From positions 4,459,021 through 4,523,020 of the forward strand of contig NZ_CP011930.1 of assembly GCF_001040945.1 (NCBI RefSeq): a stretch of DNA of 64,000 bases. The letters are read 5' to 3'. The stretch is from Herbaspirillum seropedicae (lineage in GTDB: Bacteria > Pseudomonadota > Gammaproteobacteria > Burkholderiales > Burkholderiaceae_D). The translations under genes were made by a program, and so were the position numbers. Of the stretch, positions 1 through 9,064 are shown one piece after another. Numbering within the stretch: position 1 is the stretch's first letter; each line of letters starts with the position of its first letter. Below the pieces are notes generated by a model. That model worked only from the letters and a program-made list of their open reading frames with translations, was not told the origin of the DNA and did not search any database.

Positions 1-596
1 AGCTTCTCGATGCGCTTGGACAGGCGTTCCAGATCATCGCGCAGGCGCACGACGTCGGCGGAAAAGTCCTGCAACTGGCGGGGGCGGATCAGCATCGGTT
101 GTTCTTCCAGGAAATACTCGGCAAGGTTGTCGGTGAGCTTGCGGCCGGTGCTGCGGGCCGCCTCGAACAGGCCGCGTGCGCCGGAGACGATGCGGGTGGC
201 GGCGACATCGCCGACCACGCGGGACAGGTCATCCTCGGCATCCCAGCGCAGCGTCTGGCTCAGTTGCGAGATCGCATTGGCGAAATCGGCATCGCCTTCC
301 AGCTTGACGTAGGACACGGCACGCTCGCGGTTGGCGGCAATCAGCGGCAGGTCGGAAAGCTTGATACGGATAGTGACATTGGCCGGCGCATCGGCGGGCA
401 CATCCTGCAGGTAGCCATCGCCGGCCACTTTCAGGCGCAGTTGCATGACGCCGGTATCGATGCAGGCCACCTTGCCGGCATGGGCGATGAGCGTGTTGCG
501 CGCCCACGGCTCCTGCGCCAGCAGATGGTTGATCGCCGCTGCGGCGGGTTTCATCGGGTCGAGGGCCAACGTGGCGGGATCAGGCAGCACGGACAT
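1..596 (-). CDS. ubiJ: Ubiquinone biosynthesis accessory protein UbiJ (SCP2 domain), 3' end beyond window
   Basis: The reading frame opens at ATG 596 and runs off the left edge after 198 residues. It begins MSVLPDPATLALDPMKPA and carries an SCP2-like lipid-binding domain at about residues 20-110, followed by a charged helical tail near SADVVRLRDDLERLSKRIE. E. coli UbiJ is about 200 residues, so very little is missing. In the known family UbiJ binds lipid-like ubiquinone intermediates and helps organise the soluble Ubi complex. The context supports this: a Tim44-like gene and ubiE lie upstream on the same strand, an order common in Burkholderiales, where ubiB would come next outside the window. 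A terminator-like hairpin separates it from the Tim44-like gene. Confidence 0.85.
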   Translation of the reverse strand, partial: MSVLPDPATLALDPMKPAAAAINHLLAQEPWARNTLIAHAGKVACIDTGVMQLRLKVAGDGYLQDVPADAPANVTIRIKLSDLPLIAANRERAVSYVKLEGDADFANAISQLSQTLRWDAEDDLSRVVGDVAATRIVSGARGLFEAARSTGRKLTDNLAEYFLEEQPMLIRPRQLQDFSADVVRLRDDLERLSKRIEK

Positions 597-679
597 GGAT
601 TCCAAAGGCGGGTTAGGCCAGGTTCAATAACAAGGACAAAGACAAAGTCAAAACGCGGTCAGCCAGGCAATCAGCGCCG

Positions 680-714
680 CAAAAACAAAACCGCCCGCAA
701 AAGCCGGGCGGTTT
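680..714 (-). terminator. Rho-independent terminator after the Tim44-like gene
   Basis: Perfect 10-bp arms AAACCGCCCG (688-697) and CGGGCGGTTT (705-714) enclose a 7-nt loop. Read on the minus strand the stem is followed by a T-rich run. It lies about 80 bp beyond the stop of the Tim44-like gene and ahead of ubiJ. Confidence 0.8.
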
Positions 715-791
715 CAAGTGTAACAGCTTGGCGGGCAGGCAAGGTTCGCACCAGGCGGGTTCCTTGATCCGGCACCGCTATCAGCTAACGG

Positions 792-1745
792 CTACACCTG
801 CTGGATGCCGGCCAGCACCCAGCCGCCGCTGCCGTTGAGCGGCTTGGACAGGTTCCAGATTTCGGCGAAGGGCTCGGCCGAGACATCCGGGGCTTCCTTG
901 ATCAGTCCCTGGAAGCGCACCGTGGCCAGGTAATCGAAGGCCATGGTCTCGATGCCTAGCAATTGCGCATCCAGCTGGACCACATCGGTGGCGTTGGGGG
1001 CCGCGCCCCGTTCGGTCAATTGCATGCGCAGCTCGGCAAACATCTCGGGGGTGGTGAATTCGCGGATGTCGTTGACATCGGCGCGATCCCACGCCGCCTG
1101 CAGGCGGATGAAATAGGTCTTGGCATTGCGCACGAAGCCGGCCGTATCAAACCCTTCCGGAATGCCCCATTGCTGGATCTGCGCCGGCTGGGCCGCAGCG
1201 CCATACGCATTGCCTTGCAGGGCCGGCGGCGGGTTGATGTCGCGCAGTCCGGAACCGATCTCGGGGGTCGCGCCGGCAGCGCTGCCGATGGGGCTCACAC
1301 CCGGCATGGGCGTGGCATAGGCCGGATTATTGTTCTGCGCCTCACGGCCGCGGGCAAACATGCGGATCAGGAAGATCACCGCCGCGCACAGCAGTGCGAT
1401 GGTCAGCAGCGACCCCAGCAGGCCGCCCATGGCGCCGCCAATGCCGAAGTGCGACATCAGCGCGCCCAGGCCAAAGCCCAGCAAGGCGCCGCCCAGCACA
1501 TTGCGCCAGGGGCTGGCTGGCTTGGGCATGGGTGCGCTTTGCGGCGTGGCGGCCGGCGTCGAGGGACGGTACGGGGTGGCCGAAGGCTGGCTGTAGGATG
1601 GCGAGGACGGTGCCGCCTGGCGCGAGTAATTGGACGATTGCTTGCCGAAGGAGCCGCCACCGCCCAGGCGCTTGGCCTCGGCGGGCGACATGATCAGGGA
1701 CAGCGAGGTGATCGACAGCAGCAGTGCGAGCAGGAGTTTTTTCAT
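792..1745 (-). CDS. Tim44-like domain membrane protein
   Basis: 317 residues from ATG 1745, chosen because AAGAGG lies just upstream and a signal-like sequence (MKKLLLALLLSITSLSLIM) follows; an upstream in-frame start at 1799 would bury that signal. Residues 25-80 are a Gly/Ser/Pro-rich linker. Residues 82-130 form a Gly-rich hydrophobic segment likely to span the membrane. The C-terminal part from about 190 (WDRADVNDIREFTTPEMFAEL) is a Tim44/MRPL45-type fold. Bacterial members are poorly characterised; the mitochondrial relative binds membranes at the import motor. It sits between ubiE and ubiJ, so an auxiliary role near the membrane quinone pathway is possible, which is inference from neighbourhood. 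Confidence 0.8.
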   Translation of the reverse strand: MKKLLLALLLSITSLSLIMSPAEAKRLGGGGSFGKQSSNYSRQAAPSSPSYSQPSATPYRPSTPAATPQSAPMPKPASPWRNVLGGALLGFGLGALMSHFGIGGAMGGLLGSLLTIALLCAAVIFLIRMFARGREAQNNNPAYATPMPGVSPIGSAAGATPEIGSGLRDINPPPALQGNAYGAAAQPAQIQQWGIPEGFDTAGFVRNAKTYFIRLQAAWDRADVNDIREFTTPEMFAELRMQLTERGAAPNATDVVQLDAQLLGIETMAFDYLATVRFQGLIKEAPDVSAEPFAEIWNLSKPLNGSGGWVLAGIQQV

Positions 1746-1873
1746 GGGCTTGCCTCTTGTGGATGATGCCGAGATGGCGGGCGACCAAGGAAAAAGCAAG
1801 CCCGTCGATTCGGAGCGGTCATTGTCGCCGGGCAGAATTAAGCCAGTCTTAATGCCGCTGCGCCCAGCATTTC

Positions 1874-2608
1874 TTACATCTTAATGCCCGTATGCAGCGC
1901 GGCCACACCGGCAGTCAGGTTGAAGTATTGCACGCGCTCCAGGCCCACCTGTTCCATCATCTGCTTCAGGGTTTCCTGGTCGGGGTGCATGCGGATCGAT
2001 TCGGCCAGGTAGCGATAGCTGTCGGCGTCGTTGGCCACCTTCTTGCCCAGCCATGGCAGGACCGAGAAGGAATAGACGTCATAGGGTTTCTTCAGCGGCT
2101 CCCAGACCTTGGAGAATTCCAGCACCAGCAGCTTGCCGCCGGGTTTGAGCACGCGGCGCATCTCGGCCAGGGCGGCATCCTTGTGGGTCATGTTGCGCAG
2201 GCCGAAGGCCACCGAGACGCGGTCGAAGTAGTTGTCCCGGAAGGGCAGCTTCTCGGCGTCGCACAGCATGGTGGGGGTGACGATGCCCTGGTTGAGCAGA
2301 CGGTCGCGACCCACGCGCAGCATGGATTCATTGATGTCGGTATGCCAGACCTCACCGCTGGGGCCGGCCTGCTTGGCAAAGGCCTTGGACAGGTCGCCCG
2401 TGCCGCCGGCAATGTCGAGCACCTTGAAGCCAGGACGGATGCCGGCCTGGGCGATGGTGAAGGCTTTCCAGAGACGATGCAGGCCCGCCGACATGAAGTC
2501 GTTCATCACGTCGTACTTGGCGGCGACGGAATGGAACACTTCCGCGACCTTGCGGACCTTCTCTTCTTCTTTGACGGTCTCGTAACCGAAATGGGTGGTG
2601 TTGGTCAT
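1874..2608 (-). CDS. ubiE: Demethylmenaquinone/2-polyprenyl-6-methoxy-1,4-benzoquinol methylase UbiE
   Basis: 244 residues, close to the usual 250. UbiE performs the SAM-dependent C-methylation in ubiquinone synthesis (and menaquinone synthesis where present). Motif I reads [15 protein letters not shown] near residues 63-77. The family signature blocks [36 protein letters not shown] and [14 protein letters not shown] are clear, and the protein ends at a typical [14 protein letters not shown] at 2608. It leads the minus-strand ubiE/Tim44-like/ubiJ group; DUF971 lies 84 bp upstream on the same strand, so one longer transcript is possible. Confidence 0.97.
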   Translation of the reverse strand: MTNTTHFGYETVKEEEKVRKVAEVFHSVAAKYDVMNDFMSAGLHRLWKAFTIAQAGIRPGFKVLDIAGGTGDLSKAFAKQAGPSGEVWHTDINESMLRVGRDRLLNQGIVTPTMLCDAEKLPFRDNYFDRVSVAFGLRNMTHKDAALAEMRRVLKPGGKLLVLEFSKVWEPLKKPYDVYSFSVLPWLGKKVANDADSYRYLAESIRMHPDQETLKQMMEQVGLERVQYFNLTAGVAALHTGIKM

Positions 2609-2692
2609 GGCTAGGCCTGTAACAATGAAGACGACATTATAAGAGACGGGCCAGCGCAGAGCTTGCCCTGGATCAGCAGCAGGGCTTGAGAC

Positions 2693-3115
2693 TCAGTGCG
2701 CATGACCGCAACCGTGGCCGCCGCCCGCCTCGGGCTGATGATCCCGCCCGCTGTCCCGCGTGAAACCGGCGGCTTCCAGTTTCTGCAGATAGGCTTCCCA
2801 CAGCGCGGCCTGGTCGCGACCGAGCTGGTAGAGGTAATCCCAGGTGAAGATGCCGCTGGCGTGGCCATCCGAGAACAGCGGTTTGACGCCGTAGTTGCCG
2901 ACCGGTTCGATGCCGTGGATCTCCACCTCGCGCTTGCCGGTCTGCAGTACTTCCTGACCGGGACCGTGGCCGCGCACTTCAGCCGAGGGCGAATAGACCC
3001 GCATGAGCTCGAAAGGCAGCGCATACATCACGCCATCATCGAACTCGACTTCGACCACGCGCGAGAGCTTGCGCACCTTGAAGGAAACGGGAACCGGAGA
3101 AGACGGGGCGCTCAT
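2693..3115 (-). CDS. DUF971 (GBBH-like N-terminal domain) protein
   Basis: 140 residues from ATG 3115 with GGGAG upstream. Residues 10-100 match the DUF971 domain: VSFKVRKLSRVVEVEFDDG and the HGIEPVGNYGVKPLFSDGHASGIFTWDYL block. The same fold occurs at the N terminus of gamma-butyrobetaine hydroxylase, but stand-alone bacterial versions have no settled function. The C terminus is an unusual His/Gly tail (GGGHGCGHAH) that could bind a metal ion, which is inference. It lies between ubiE and the HIT-family gene on the same strand, as in many betaproteobacteria. Confidence 0.85.
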   Translation of the reverse strand: MSAPSSPVPVSFKVRKLSRVVEVEFDDGVMYALPFELMRVYSPSAEVRGHGPGQEVLQTGKREVEIHGIEPVGNYGVKPLFSDGHASGIFTWDYLYQLGRDQAALWEAYLQKLEAAGFTRDSGRDHQPEAGGGHGCGHAH

Positions 3116-3192
3116 GGGCTCTCCCTTGTGAAATTCGTGAGAGGAAACGCAAGCCCGGCCAGGTCATTCCAGACCGGGACTGCAGGTGCAGA

Positions 3193-3645
3193 TCAGGCCG
3201 TCAAACCCGCCGCATCGAGCTGCCGGCGCACCGCCTCGCGCAGCTGCGGCAGCCGTGCGCGACGTGCTGCAATGCTGGCGGCGTCAGCGGGCCGGCGTGG
3301 CTCAGCCCACACCGGGCTGGGGAAATGACGGTCGTCGGTGAAGCGCGGGATCACATGCCAGTGCACGTGCGGCGTCATATTGCCCAGCGTAGCCAGGTTG
3401 ACCTTCTCGGGCTGCATGACTTCGCGCAGGGCAGCTTCCACCGCCCACACCGCATTGGCCATCAAGGTGCGCTGCGCCGGGGCGAGGTCGGTCATTTCCT
3501 TGACGTGCTCATGGCAGATCACGCGGCAAAAGCCCGGGTAATCGGCTTCGTCCACCAGCACCACCCGGAAAACCGGGTGCTGCCACAGCACTTCGCCGCC
3601 GTCTCCGGCGCACAGCTCGCAGGCGGGAACCACAGATGCGCTCAT
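3193..3645 (-). CDS. HIT family nucleotide-binding hydrolase
   Basis: 150 residues. The histidine triad is visible as HVHWHVIPRF near residues 90-99, preceded by the family block YPGFCRVICHEHVKEMTDL. HIT proteins hydrolyse or transfer nucleotidyl groups (AMP-X, Ap4A types); the natural substrate here cannot be read from sequence. An early Cys pair (CELCAGDG) is typical of the betaproteobacterial subgroup. The ATG at 3645 is only 3 bp downstream of the stop codon of the large FAD/Fe-S oxidoreductase gene, so the two are very probably co-transcribed and translationally coupled. Confidence 0.9.
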   Translation of the reverse strand: MSASVVPACELCAGDGGEVLWQHPVFRVVLVDEADYPGFCRVICHEHVKEMTDLAPAQRTLMANAVWAVEAALREVMQPEKVNLATLGNMTPHVHWHVIPRFTDDRHFPSPVWAEPRRPADAASIAARRARLPQLREAVRRQLDAAGLTA

Positions 3646-3648
3646 GGC

Positions 3649-6600
3649 TTACACCAGGATGCGTTCGATGCCGCCATTGTTGGCGCGCTCGACGTATTCC
3701 GGCATCCAGTTCTCGCCCAGCAGGTGACGCGCCATCTCGACCACGATGTAGTCGGCCGTGGTGCCGGCATCCTCGTTGTAGCGCGACAGGCCCTGGAAGC
3801 AGGACGGGCAGGAGGTCAGGATCTTGACGTCGCCGGTGAAGCCGTCGGCGCGCACCTTGTCGCTGCCCTTACGCATTTCCTCTTCCTTGCGGAAGCGCAC
3901 CTGGGTCGAGACATCCGGACGCGACACGCCGAAGGTGCCCGACTCGCCGCAGCAGCGATCGTTCTTCTCGATCTTCTGCGCATCTATCGTGGTGATGAGC
4001 GAGTTGACGGTCTTCAGCGGGTCCTGCTGCTTCATGGGGCTGTGGCAGGGATCGTGGTACATGTAGCGGGTACCGGTCACGCCTTCGAGCTTGACGCCCT
4101 TCTCCAGCAGATATTCGTGGATGTCGATGATGCGGCAGCCGGGGAAGATCTTCTCGAATTCATAACCCTGCAACTGGTCGTAGCAGGTACCGCAGGACAC
4201 CACCACGGTTTTGATGTCGAGGTAGTTCAGCGTATTGGCCATGCGATGGAACAGCACGCGGTTGTCGGTGATGATCTTCTCGCCCTTTTCGAAGTCGCCG
4301 GTCCCGCGTTGCGGATAGCCGCAGCACAGGTAGCCCGGCGGCAGCACGGTCTGTACGCCGACATTCCACAGCATGGCTTGCGTGGCCAGACCGACTTGCG
4401 AGAACAGGCGCTCCGAACCGCAGCCCGGGAAGTAGAACACCGCTTCCGTATCGGCCGTGGTGGTCTTGGGATTGCGGATGATGGGGACGATCTTGTCGTC
4501 CTCGATATCCAGCAAGGCGCGCGCGGTCTTCTTGGGCAGGTTGCCCGGCATCTTCTTGTTGATGAAGTGGATCACCTGCTCCTTCACCGGCGGCTTGCCG
4601 ACGGTGGCGGGCGGTTTCTGGGTCTGCTTCTTGGCAAACTTCTTCATCAGATCGTTGCCCAGGCGCTGCGCCTTGAAACCCCACTGCGTCATCACCTTGC
4701 GGGTGGCGTTGATGGTGGCCGGATCGGTGGCGTTGAGGAAGAACATGGCCGCATTGGTGCCGGCATTGAAGGACTTCTTGCCCATCTTGCGCAAGAGATT
4801 GCGCATGTTCATCGAGACATCGCCGAAGTCGATATCGACCGGGCAAGGCGTGACGCACTTGTGGCAGACCGTGCAGTGGTCGGCCACATCCTCGAACTCT
4901 TCCCAATGCTTGATGGAAACGCCGCGGCGGGTCTGCTCTTCGTAGAGGAAGGCTTCCACCAGCAGCGAAGTCGCCAGGATCTTGTTGCGCGGCGAGTAGA
5001 GCAGGTTGGCGCGCGGCACGTGGGTCGAGCAGACCGGCTTGCACTTGCCGCAGCGCAGGCAATCCTTGACGCTGCTGGCAATCGCGCCGATGTCGCTCTG
5101 CTGCATGATCAGCGATTCGTGGCCCATCAGGCCGAAGGACGGCGTGTAGGCATTGGACAGATCCGCTTCCATGCCGGGCAGGTTCAGCAGCTTGCCCTTG
5201 TTGAAGCGGCCTTCGGGGTCTACGCGCTTCTTGTATTCGCGGAATTCGCCGATCTCGTCTTCGGTCAGGAATTCCAGCTTGGTGATGCCGATGCCGTGCT
5301 CGCCCGAGATCACGCCATTGAGCGAGCGGGCCAGCTTCATGATGCGCGCCACGGCGACGTGGGCATCCTGCAGCATTTCGTAATGGTCGGAATTGACCGG
5401 GATGTTGGTGTGGACGTTGCCGTCACCGGCGTGCATGTGCAGCGCCACGAAGACGCGGCCACGCAGCACGCGCTTGTGGATGGCCTGGCATTCTTCCAGG
5501 ATCAGCTTGAAGGCCGCGCCCGAGAAGATCTGGCGCAATTGCGCGCGCACTTCCTGCTTCCAGGAGATACGCACGGTGCGGTCCTGCACCACGTGGAAGA
5601 CGGCGGCTTCGGGCTGGTCGACCAGACGCTGCTCGAATACCGGCAGCATCTTTTCCAGGCCCAGTGCGGCCAGTTCGCCCTTGGCTTCACCCAGCGGCTT
5701 GTCCAGGTTGGCCAGCAGGTAGGACCAGCGCGCATGGGTCTGCTCCAGCAGGCTTTCGGCCTGGTGGACGCGGTCTTCCAGCATCTCGGCGGCGGGGATG
5801 TCGTCACCCTCGGCGTCGTCGCTCTTGCCCAGCGGCAGGTTGCCCTTGACGAAGAAGCTGTCCAGTTCGGCCAGCAGTTGCAGCTTGTTCTTGATCGACA
5901 GCTCGATGTTGATGCGCTCGATGCCGTCGGTGTATTCGCCCATGCGATTGAGCGGGATCACCACGTCTTCGTTGATCTTGAAGGCGTTGGTGTGCTTGGC
6001 AATGGCGGCGGTACGCGAGCGGTCCAGCCAGAATTTCTTGCGCGCTTCCGGGCTCACGGCCACGAAGCCCTCGCCCACGCGGTTGTTGGCCATGCGGATC
6101 ACTTCCGAGGCGGCGGCCGCCACGGCGTTCTCGTCGTCACCGACGATGTCGCCGATCAGCACCATCTTGGGCAGTACACCGCGCTTGGACTTGGTGGCAT
6201 AGCCGACCGCGCGCAGGTAGCGCTCGTCCAGGTGTTCCAGGCCGGCCAGGATGGCGCCGCCCTTCTTGGTCTCTGCGTCCAGGTAATCCTTGATTTCCAC
6301 GATCGAGGGAATCGCATCGCGCGCCTGGCCGAAGAACTCCAGGCAGACCGTGCGGGTCTGCTTGGGCATCTTGTGCAGAATCCAGCGGGCCGAGGTGATC
6401 AGGCCGTCGCAGCCTTCCTTCTGCACGCCGGGCAGACCGGAGAGGAACTTGTCGGTGACGTCCTTGCCCAGGCCTTCCTTGCGGAATTTCTTGCCGGAGA
6501 TTTCCAGGATCTCGGTCTTGAAGACTTCGGTCTTCTGGCCCTTTTCGCCGGGGTGCGACCACTCCAGCTTGAAGCGCGCCACTTCCACGTCGTGGATCTT

Positions 6601-7650
6601 GCCCAGGTTGTGGTCCAGGCGGGTCACTTCCAGCCAGTCACCCTGAGGATCGACCATGCGCCAGCTGGCCAGGTTGTCCAGGGCGGTACCCCACAGCACG
6701 GCCTTCTTGCCGCCGGCGTTCATGGCGACGTTGCCGCCGATGCAGGAGGCTTCGGCCGAAGTCGGGTCCACCGCGAAGACGAAACCGGCCTTTTCCGCCG
6801 CATCCGAGACGCGCTTGGTGACCACGCCCGCGCCCGAGTAGATGGTGGCGTAGGGCTTGTCCAGGCCGGGCAGGATTTCCATCTCGACCGCGCCCAGTTG
6901 CTCCAGCTTTTCGGTGTTGATGACGGCCGACATGGGCGTGAGCGGAATGGCGCCGCCGGTATAACCGGTGCCGCCGCCGCGCGGGATGATGGTCAGCCCC
7001 AGTTCGATACAGGCCTTGACCAGGCCGGCCATCTCGTCCTCGGTGTCGGGGGTGAGCACCACGAAGGGGTACTCGACGCGCCAGTCGGTGGCGTCGGTCA
7101 CGTGCGAAACACGCGACAGGCCATCGAACTTGATGTTGTCCTTGGCGGTAAAGCGGCCCAACACCTTGGTGGCACGCTTGCGCAAATCATAGGTCTGGCG
7201 GAATTCTTCGGCGAAGTCGGCAATGGCCTTCTTGGCCGCCTTCAGCAAGGCTTCCACGCTGGCGCTGCGGCGCTGGGCCTCGGCGTCGCCGGCCTCGGCC
7301 TGGTCGGTGGCCAGGCGGCGCTTGTCGACTTCGCCCAGGCGATGGTTCAGTGCTTCGATCAGCGCGGCGCGGCGCTTGGGGTTGTCCAGCAGGTCATCCT
7401 GCAGATAGGGATTACGGCGCACCACCCAGATGTCACCCAGGACTTCATACAGCATGCGCGCCGAACGCCCCGTCTGACGCTTGCCGCGCAGCTCGTCCAG
7501 CAGGGACCAGGACTCTTCGCCCAACAACCGGATCACGATCTCGCGATCGGAGAAGGAAGTGTAGTTGTACGGGATTTCGCGCAAGCGCGGGGGCGTGGCG
7601 CCATGCGGCGCGTCTGTAAGCAAGGCCTGGATCTGTGCGGGGGCGTTCAT
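3649..7650 (-). CDS. Giant FAD/FMN-binding oxidoreductase with 4Fe-4S and CCG domains (DUF3683 type)
   Basis: 1333 residues. An N-terminal DUF3683-like region (about 1-140) is followed by an FAD-binding domain of the D-lactate dehydrogenase/GlcD type ([11 protein letters not shown] near 245) and a FAD-oxidase C-terminal domain that ends near residue 810 ([25 protein letters not shown]). Two ferredoxin-type clusters follow, [11 protein letters not shown] and [12 protein letters not shown]. Two CCG domains close the protein ([12 protein letters not shown] with CCGYP, and HDPCHSPMK with CCGESG). This fuses what GlcD/GlcF or LldE/F carry as separate subunits, so oxidation of a 2-hydroxyacid feeding the quinone pool is likely. 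The exact substrate is unknown. Start ATG 7650 gives [11 protein letters not shown]. Confidence 0.9.
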   Translation of the reverse strand: MNAPAQIQALLTDAPHGATPPRLREIPYNYTSFSDREIVIRLLGEESWSLLDELRGKRQTGRSARMLYEVLGDIWVVRRNPYLQDDLLDNPKRRAALIEALNHRLGEVDKRRLATDQAEAGDAEAQRRSASVEALLKAAKKAIADFAEEFRQTYDLRKRATKVLGRFTAKDNIKFDGLSRVSHVTDATDWRVEYPFVVLTPDTEDEMAGLVKACIELGLTIIPRGGGTGYTGGAIPLTPMSAVINTEKLEQLGAVEMEILPGLDKPYATIYSGAGVVTKRVSDAAEKAGFVFAVDPTSAEASCIGGNVAMNAGGKKAVLWGTALDNLASWRMVDPQGDWLEVTRLDHNLGKIHDVEVARFKLEWSHPGEKGQKTEVFKTEILEISGKKFRKEGLGKDVTDKFLSGLPGVQKEGCDGLITSARWILHKMPKQTRTVCLEFFGQARDAIPSIVEIKDYLDAETKKGGAILAGLEHLDERYLRAVGYATKSKRGVLPKMVLIGDIVGDDENAVAAAASEVIRMANNRVGEGFVAVSPEARKKFWLDRSRTAAIAKHTNAFKINEDVVIPLNRMGEYTDGIERINIELSIKNKLQLLAELDSFFVKGNLPLGKSDDAEGDDIPAAEMLEDRVHQAESLLEQTHARWSYLLANLDKPLGEAKGELAALGLEKMLPVFEQRLVDQPEAAVFHVVQDRTVRISWKQEVRAQLRQIFSGAAFKLILEECQAIHKRVLRGRVFVALHMHAGDGNVHTNIPVNSDHYEMLQDAHVAVARIMKLARSLNGVISGEHGIGITKLEFLTEDEIGEFREYKKRVDPEGRFNKGKLLNLPGMEADLSNAYTPSFGLMGHESLIMQQSDIGAIASSVKDCLRCGKCKPVCSTHVPRANLLYSPRNKILATSLLVEAFLYEEQTRRGVSIKHWEEFEDVADHCTVCHKCVTPCPVDIDFGDVSMNMRNLLRKMGKKSFNAGTNAAMFFLNATDPATINATRKVMTQWGFKAQRLGNDLMKKFAKKQTQKPPATVGKPPVKEQVIHFINKKMPGNLPKKTARALLDIEDDKIVPIIRNPKTTTADTEAVFYFPGCGSERLFSQVGLATQAMLWNVGVQTVLPPGYLCCGYPQRGTGDFEKGEKIITDNRVLFHRMANTLNYLDIKTVVVSCGTCYDQLQGYEFEKIFPGCRIIDIHEYLLEKGVKLEGVTGTRYMYHDPCHSPMKQQDPLKTVNSLITTIDAQKIEKNDRCCGESGTFGVSRPDVSTQVRFRKEEEMRKGSDKVRADGFTGDVKILTSCPSCFQGLSRYNEDAGTTADYIVVEMARHLLGENWMPEYVERANNGGIERILV

Positions 7651-7827
7651 CGATGTATGAGGTAAATCTGCTGCCGGAGGTGCATTTTAGCCTATTGGCA
7701 AAACTCGCGATGGCCTGCGCCCGTTTTGGACGGGCTTGCATGAGCTTAGCGGGGCCTTGTGAGGCTGATCGGCGACGTTTGCAGCGACTAGCGCGGCGAT
7801 AGGCTCTGCCAATTGAATTTATAAATA

Positions 7828-7851
7828 CAATCAATTTCTTATAATTGATTG
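7828..7851. promoter_or_regulatory. Perfect inverted repeat, candidate operator upstream of the two small ORFs
   Basis: Arms CAATCAATT (7828-7836) and AATTGATTG (7843-7851) are perfect reverse complements with a 6-bp spacer, in an AT-rich island inside a GC-rich genome. A TATAAT hexamer overlaps it at 7840-7845 and another follows at 7860-7865; neither has a convincing -35 at standard spacing. The element lies 67 bp before the first small ORF and about 180 bp upstream of the divergent FAD/Fe-S oxidoreductase gene, so it could serve either side. Confidence 0.5.
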
Positions 7852-7917
7852 CAAAAATCTATAATTCATCCAGACATCAGGGGAATGCCCTGAACCCATT
7901 CCCACGAGGAGGATCCC

Positions 7918-7995
7918 ATGTTGCAGACCCTGATGACCGAATTCCTGGAAAACCTGGCCATCACCCTGGCCGACTATGCCCAATGCAAGGCCTGA
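7918..7995 (+). CDS. Small ORF (25 residues), hypothetical
   Basis: ATG at 7918 is preceded by a near-ideal ribosome binding site (CGAGGAGGATCCC). The product MLQTLMTEFLENLAITLADY plus AQCKA is a short amphipathic peptide ending at TGA 7993-7995. No family is recognised. The case for it being real rests on the Shine-Dalgarno, the AT-rich promoter-like region with a perfect inverted repeat upstream, and a second small ORF 33 bp downstream with its own strong ribosome binding site. It could be a translated peptide or a leader that regulates the second ORF. Confidence 0.5.
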   Translation: MLQTLMTEFLENLAITLADYAQCKA

Positions 7996-8028
7996 AGCAG
8001 GCCGGATCCACATACCAAGGAGCTCACC

Positions 8029-8166
8029 ATGCACACCGCCATCCTCAATGAAGACACCGGCCTGGCCATGACACTGAAGACCCGCCACTTCGCCGTACTG
8101 GGCGTGACGGCCACCTTCCTGGCCATCCGCCTGGTCGAAAGCCTGGCCCCGACCCTGGCTGGCTGA
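8029..8166 (+). CDS. Small ORF (45 residues), possible single-pass membrane peptide
   Basis: ATG at 8029 follows CCAAGGAGCTCACC, a strong Shine-Dalgarno with good spacing. The product begins MHTAILNEDTGLAMTLKTRH and continues with a hydrophobic stretch of about 20 residues (FAVLGVTATFLAIRLVESLA) that could span or lie on the membrane. The ORF ends at TGA 8164-8166. No homologous family is recognised. It converges on the YqaA-type gene 69 bp downstream. Function unknown; co-transcription with the 25-residue ORF is likely from the 33-bp spacing. Confidence 0.5.
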   Translation: MHTAILNEDTGLAMTLKTRHFAVLGVTATFLAIRLVESLAPTLAG

Positions 8167-8235
8167 TTGCCACGCCGGCCCTGCAGACGACGACGGCGCC
8201 CTGGCGACGCCGTCCTGCATTCTGCTGGCCGACAT

Positions 8236-8727
8236 CTACGCCAGCCAGTCACCCACACGGTGCCAGAAGCCATCCGGCACATTCAGCAGCAGCCAGGTCA
8301 TCAGCACGTAGCGGATGAACTTGCCGATGGCCATATACACCACCGAGGGCCAGAACGGCAGGCGCAGCCAGCCTGCCAAGGTACAGATGGGGTCGCCTAT
8401 GCCGGGCAGCCAGGCCAGCAGCATGGTCTTGGCGCCGAAGCGTTCCAGCCAGTGGAACCAGCGTGTGGAGCGCTCCTTGGCGAAGGCCTGCTTGGCCCCA
8501 TAGCCCATCCAGTAATCGACGATGCCGCCCAGGGTGTTGCCCAGCGTGGCGATGAGGATCACCGGCCAGAACATGTCCGGGCTGGCCTTGATGACGGCGA
8601 AGACGGCCGGCTCCGAGCCCAGCGGCAGCAAGGTCGCCGAGACGAAGCTGATCAGGAAGACGGAGGTCAGGCCCACCGTGGGAATGGCGAGGATGTTGAG
8701 CAGCCAGAGGACGGCGGATTCGATCAT
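8236..8727 (-). CDS. YqaA family (DedA/VTT-like) inner membrane protein
   Basis: 163 residues with about four hydrophobic segments (LLNILAIPTVGLTSVFLISFVSA..., FWPVILIATLGNTLGG..., and two near the C terminus). The family markers are LPLGSEP, the glycine motif TLGNTLGGIVDYWMGYGAK and the PGIGDPICTLAGWLRLPFWPS block. These place it in the short YqaA branch of the DedA/SNARE-associated superfamily, whose larger members act in lipid-carrier flipping and envelope homeostasis. A specific role for YqaA proteins is not established. ATG 8727 begins MIESAVLWLLN. It is a single-gene unit between the small ORFs and ilvA. Confidence 0.85.
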   Translation of the reverse strand: MIESAVLWLLNILAIPTVGLTSVFLISFVSATLLPLGSEPAVFAVIKASPDMFWPVILIATLGNTLGGIVDYWMGYGAKQAFAKERSTRWFHWLERFGAKTMLLAWLPGIGDPICTLAGWLRLPFWPSVVYMAIGKFIRYVLMTWLLLNVPDGFWHRVGDWLA

Positions 8728-9064
8728 GCAGGCGGGAAGATGGATTGAAGGGGCTGGCCGCAGCCAGGCGAGTCGCCATCCCTCACACTTTGTCTGAAGA
8801 ATGGCACAGCGTGCATTCTAGCTGGTGCCGCCGGGCCTGAATTCAAGAAGCGAAGGAAGGTTCACTCTCCCCCGCCCGCCACGTCCGCTTGCCGACGCCG
8901 CCCCCGGCTCCTTTATAATGTCCAGTTCCCCTGGCCCCGATCGGCTATCACCCGACCCGGCCCAGCAGGAATCCCAAGCGGCTTACCCAGCCTTTTTTCC
9001 CTTTACCTGATTGCGATATGACCGCGCCTGAACCCGCTGCTGCTCGCCTGACTTCACTTCACTG
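8728..9064. other. Intergenic region between the YqaA-type gene and ilvA
   Basis: 337 bp separating divergent genes. It holds the ilvA promoter candidate at 8889-8919. No convincing gene is visible: the short ORF that follows TATAATG at 8918-9010 begins inside the -10 element itself and lacks a ribosome binding site. Confidence 0.6.
8889..8919 (+). promoter_or_regulatory. Candidate sigma-70 promoter for ilvA
   Basis: TTGCCG (8889-8894) and a perfect TATAAT (8914-8919) are separated by 19 bp, a little long. It would give an untranslated leader of about 140 nt before ilvA. Confidence 0.45.

Noticed and set aside
3325..7665. A 1446-codon plus-strand open frame opposite the FAD/Fe-S oxidoreductase gene
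   Set aside because: His/Gln/Asp-rich product without known domains; it mirrors the codon bias of the real minus-strand gene, whose motifs are unmistakable.
8918..9010. A 30-codon leader-peptide candidate before ilvA
   Set aside because: Its ATG overlaps the -10 element, there is no ribosome binding site, and it lacks the Ile/Val/Leu codon runs of an attenuator peptide.
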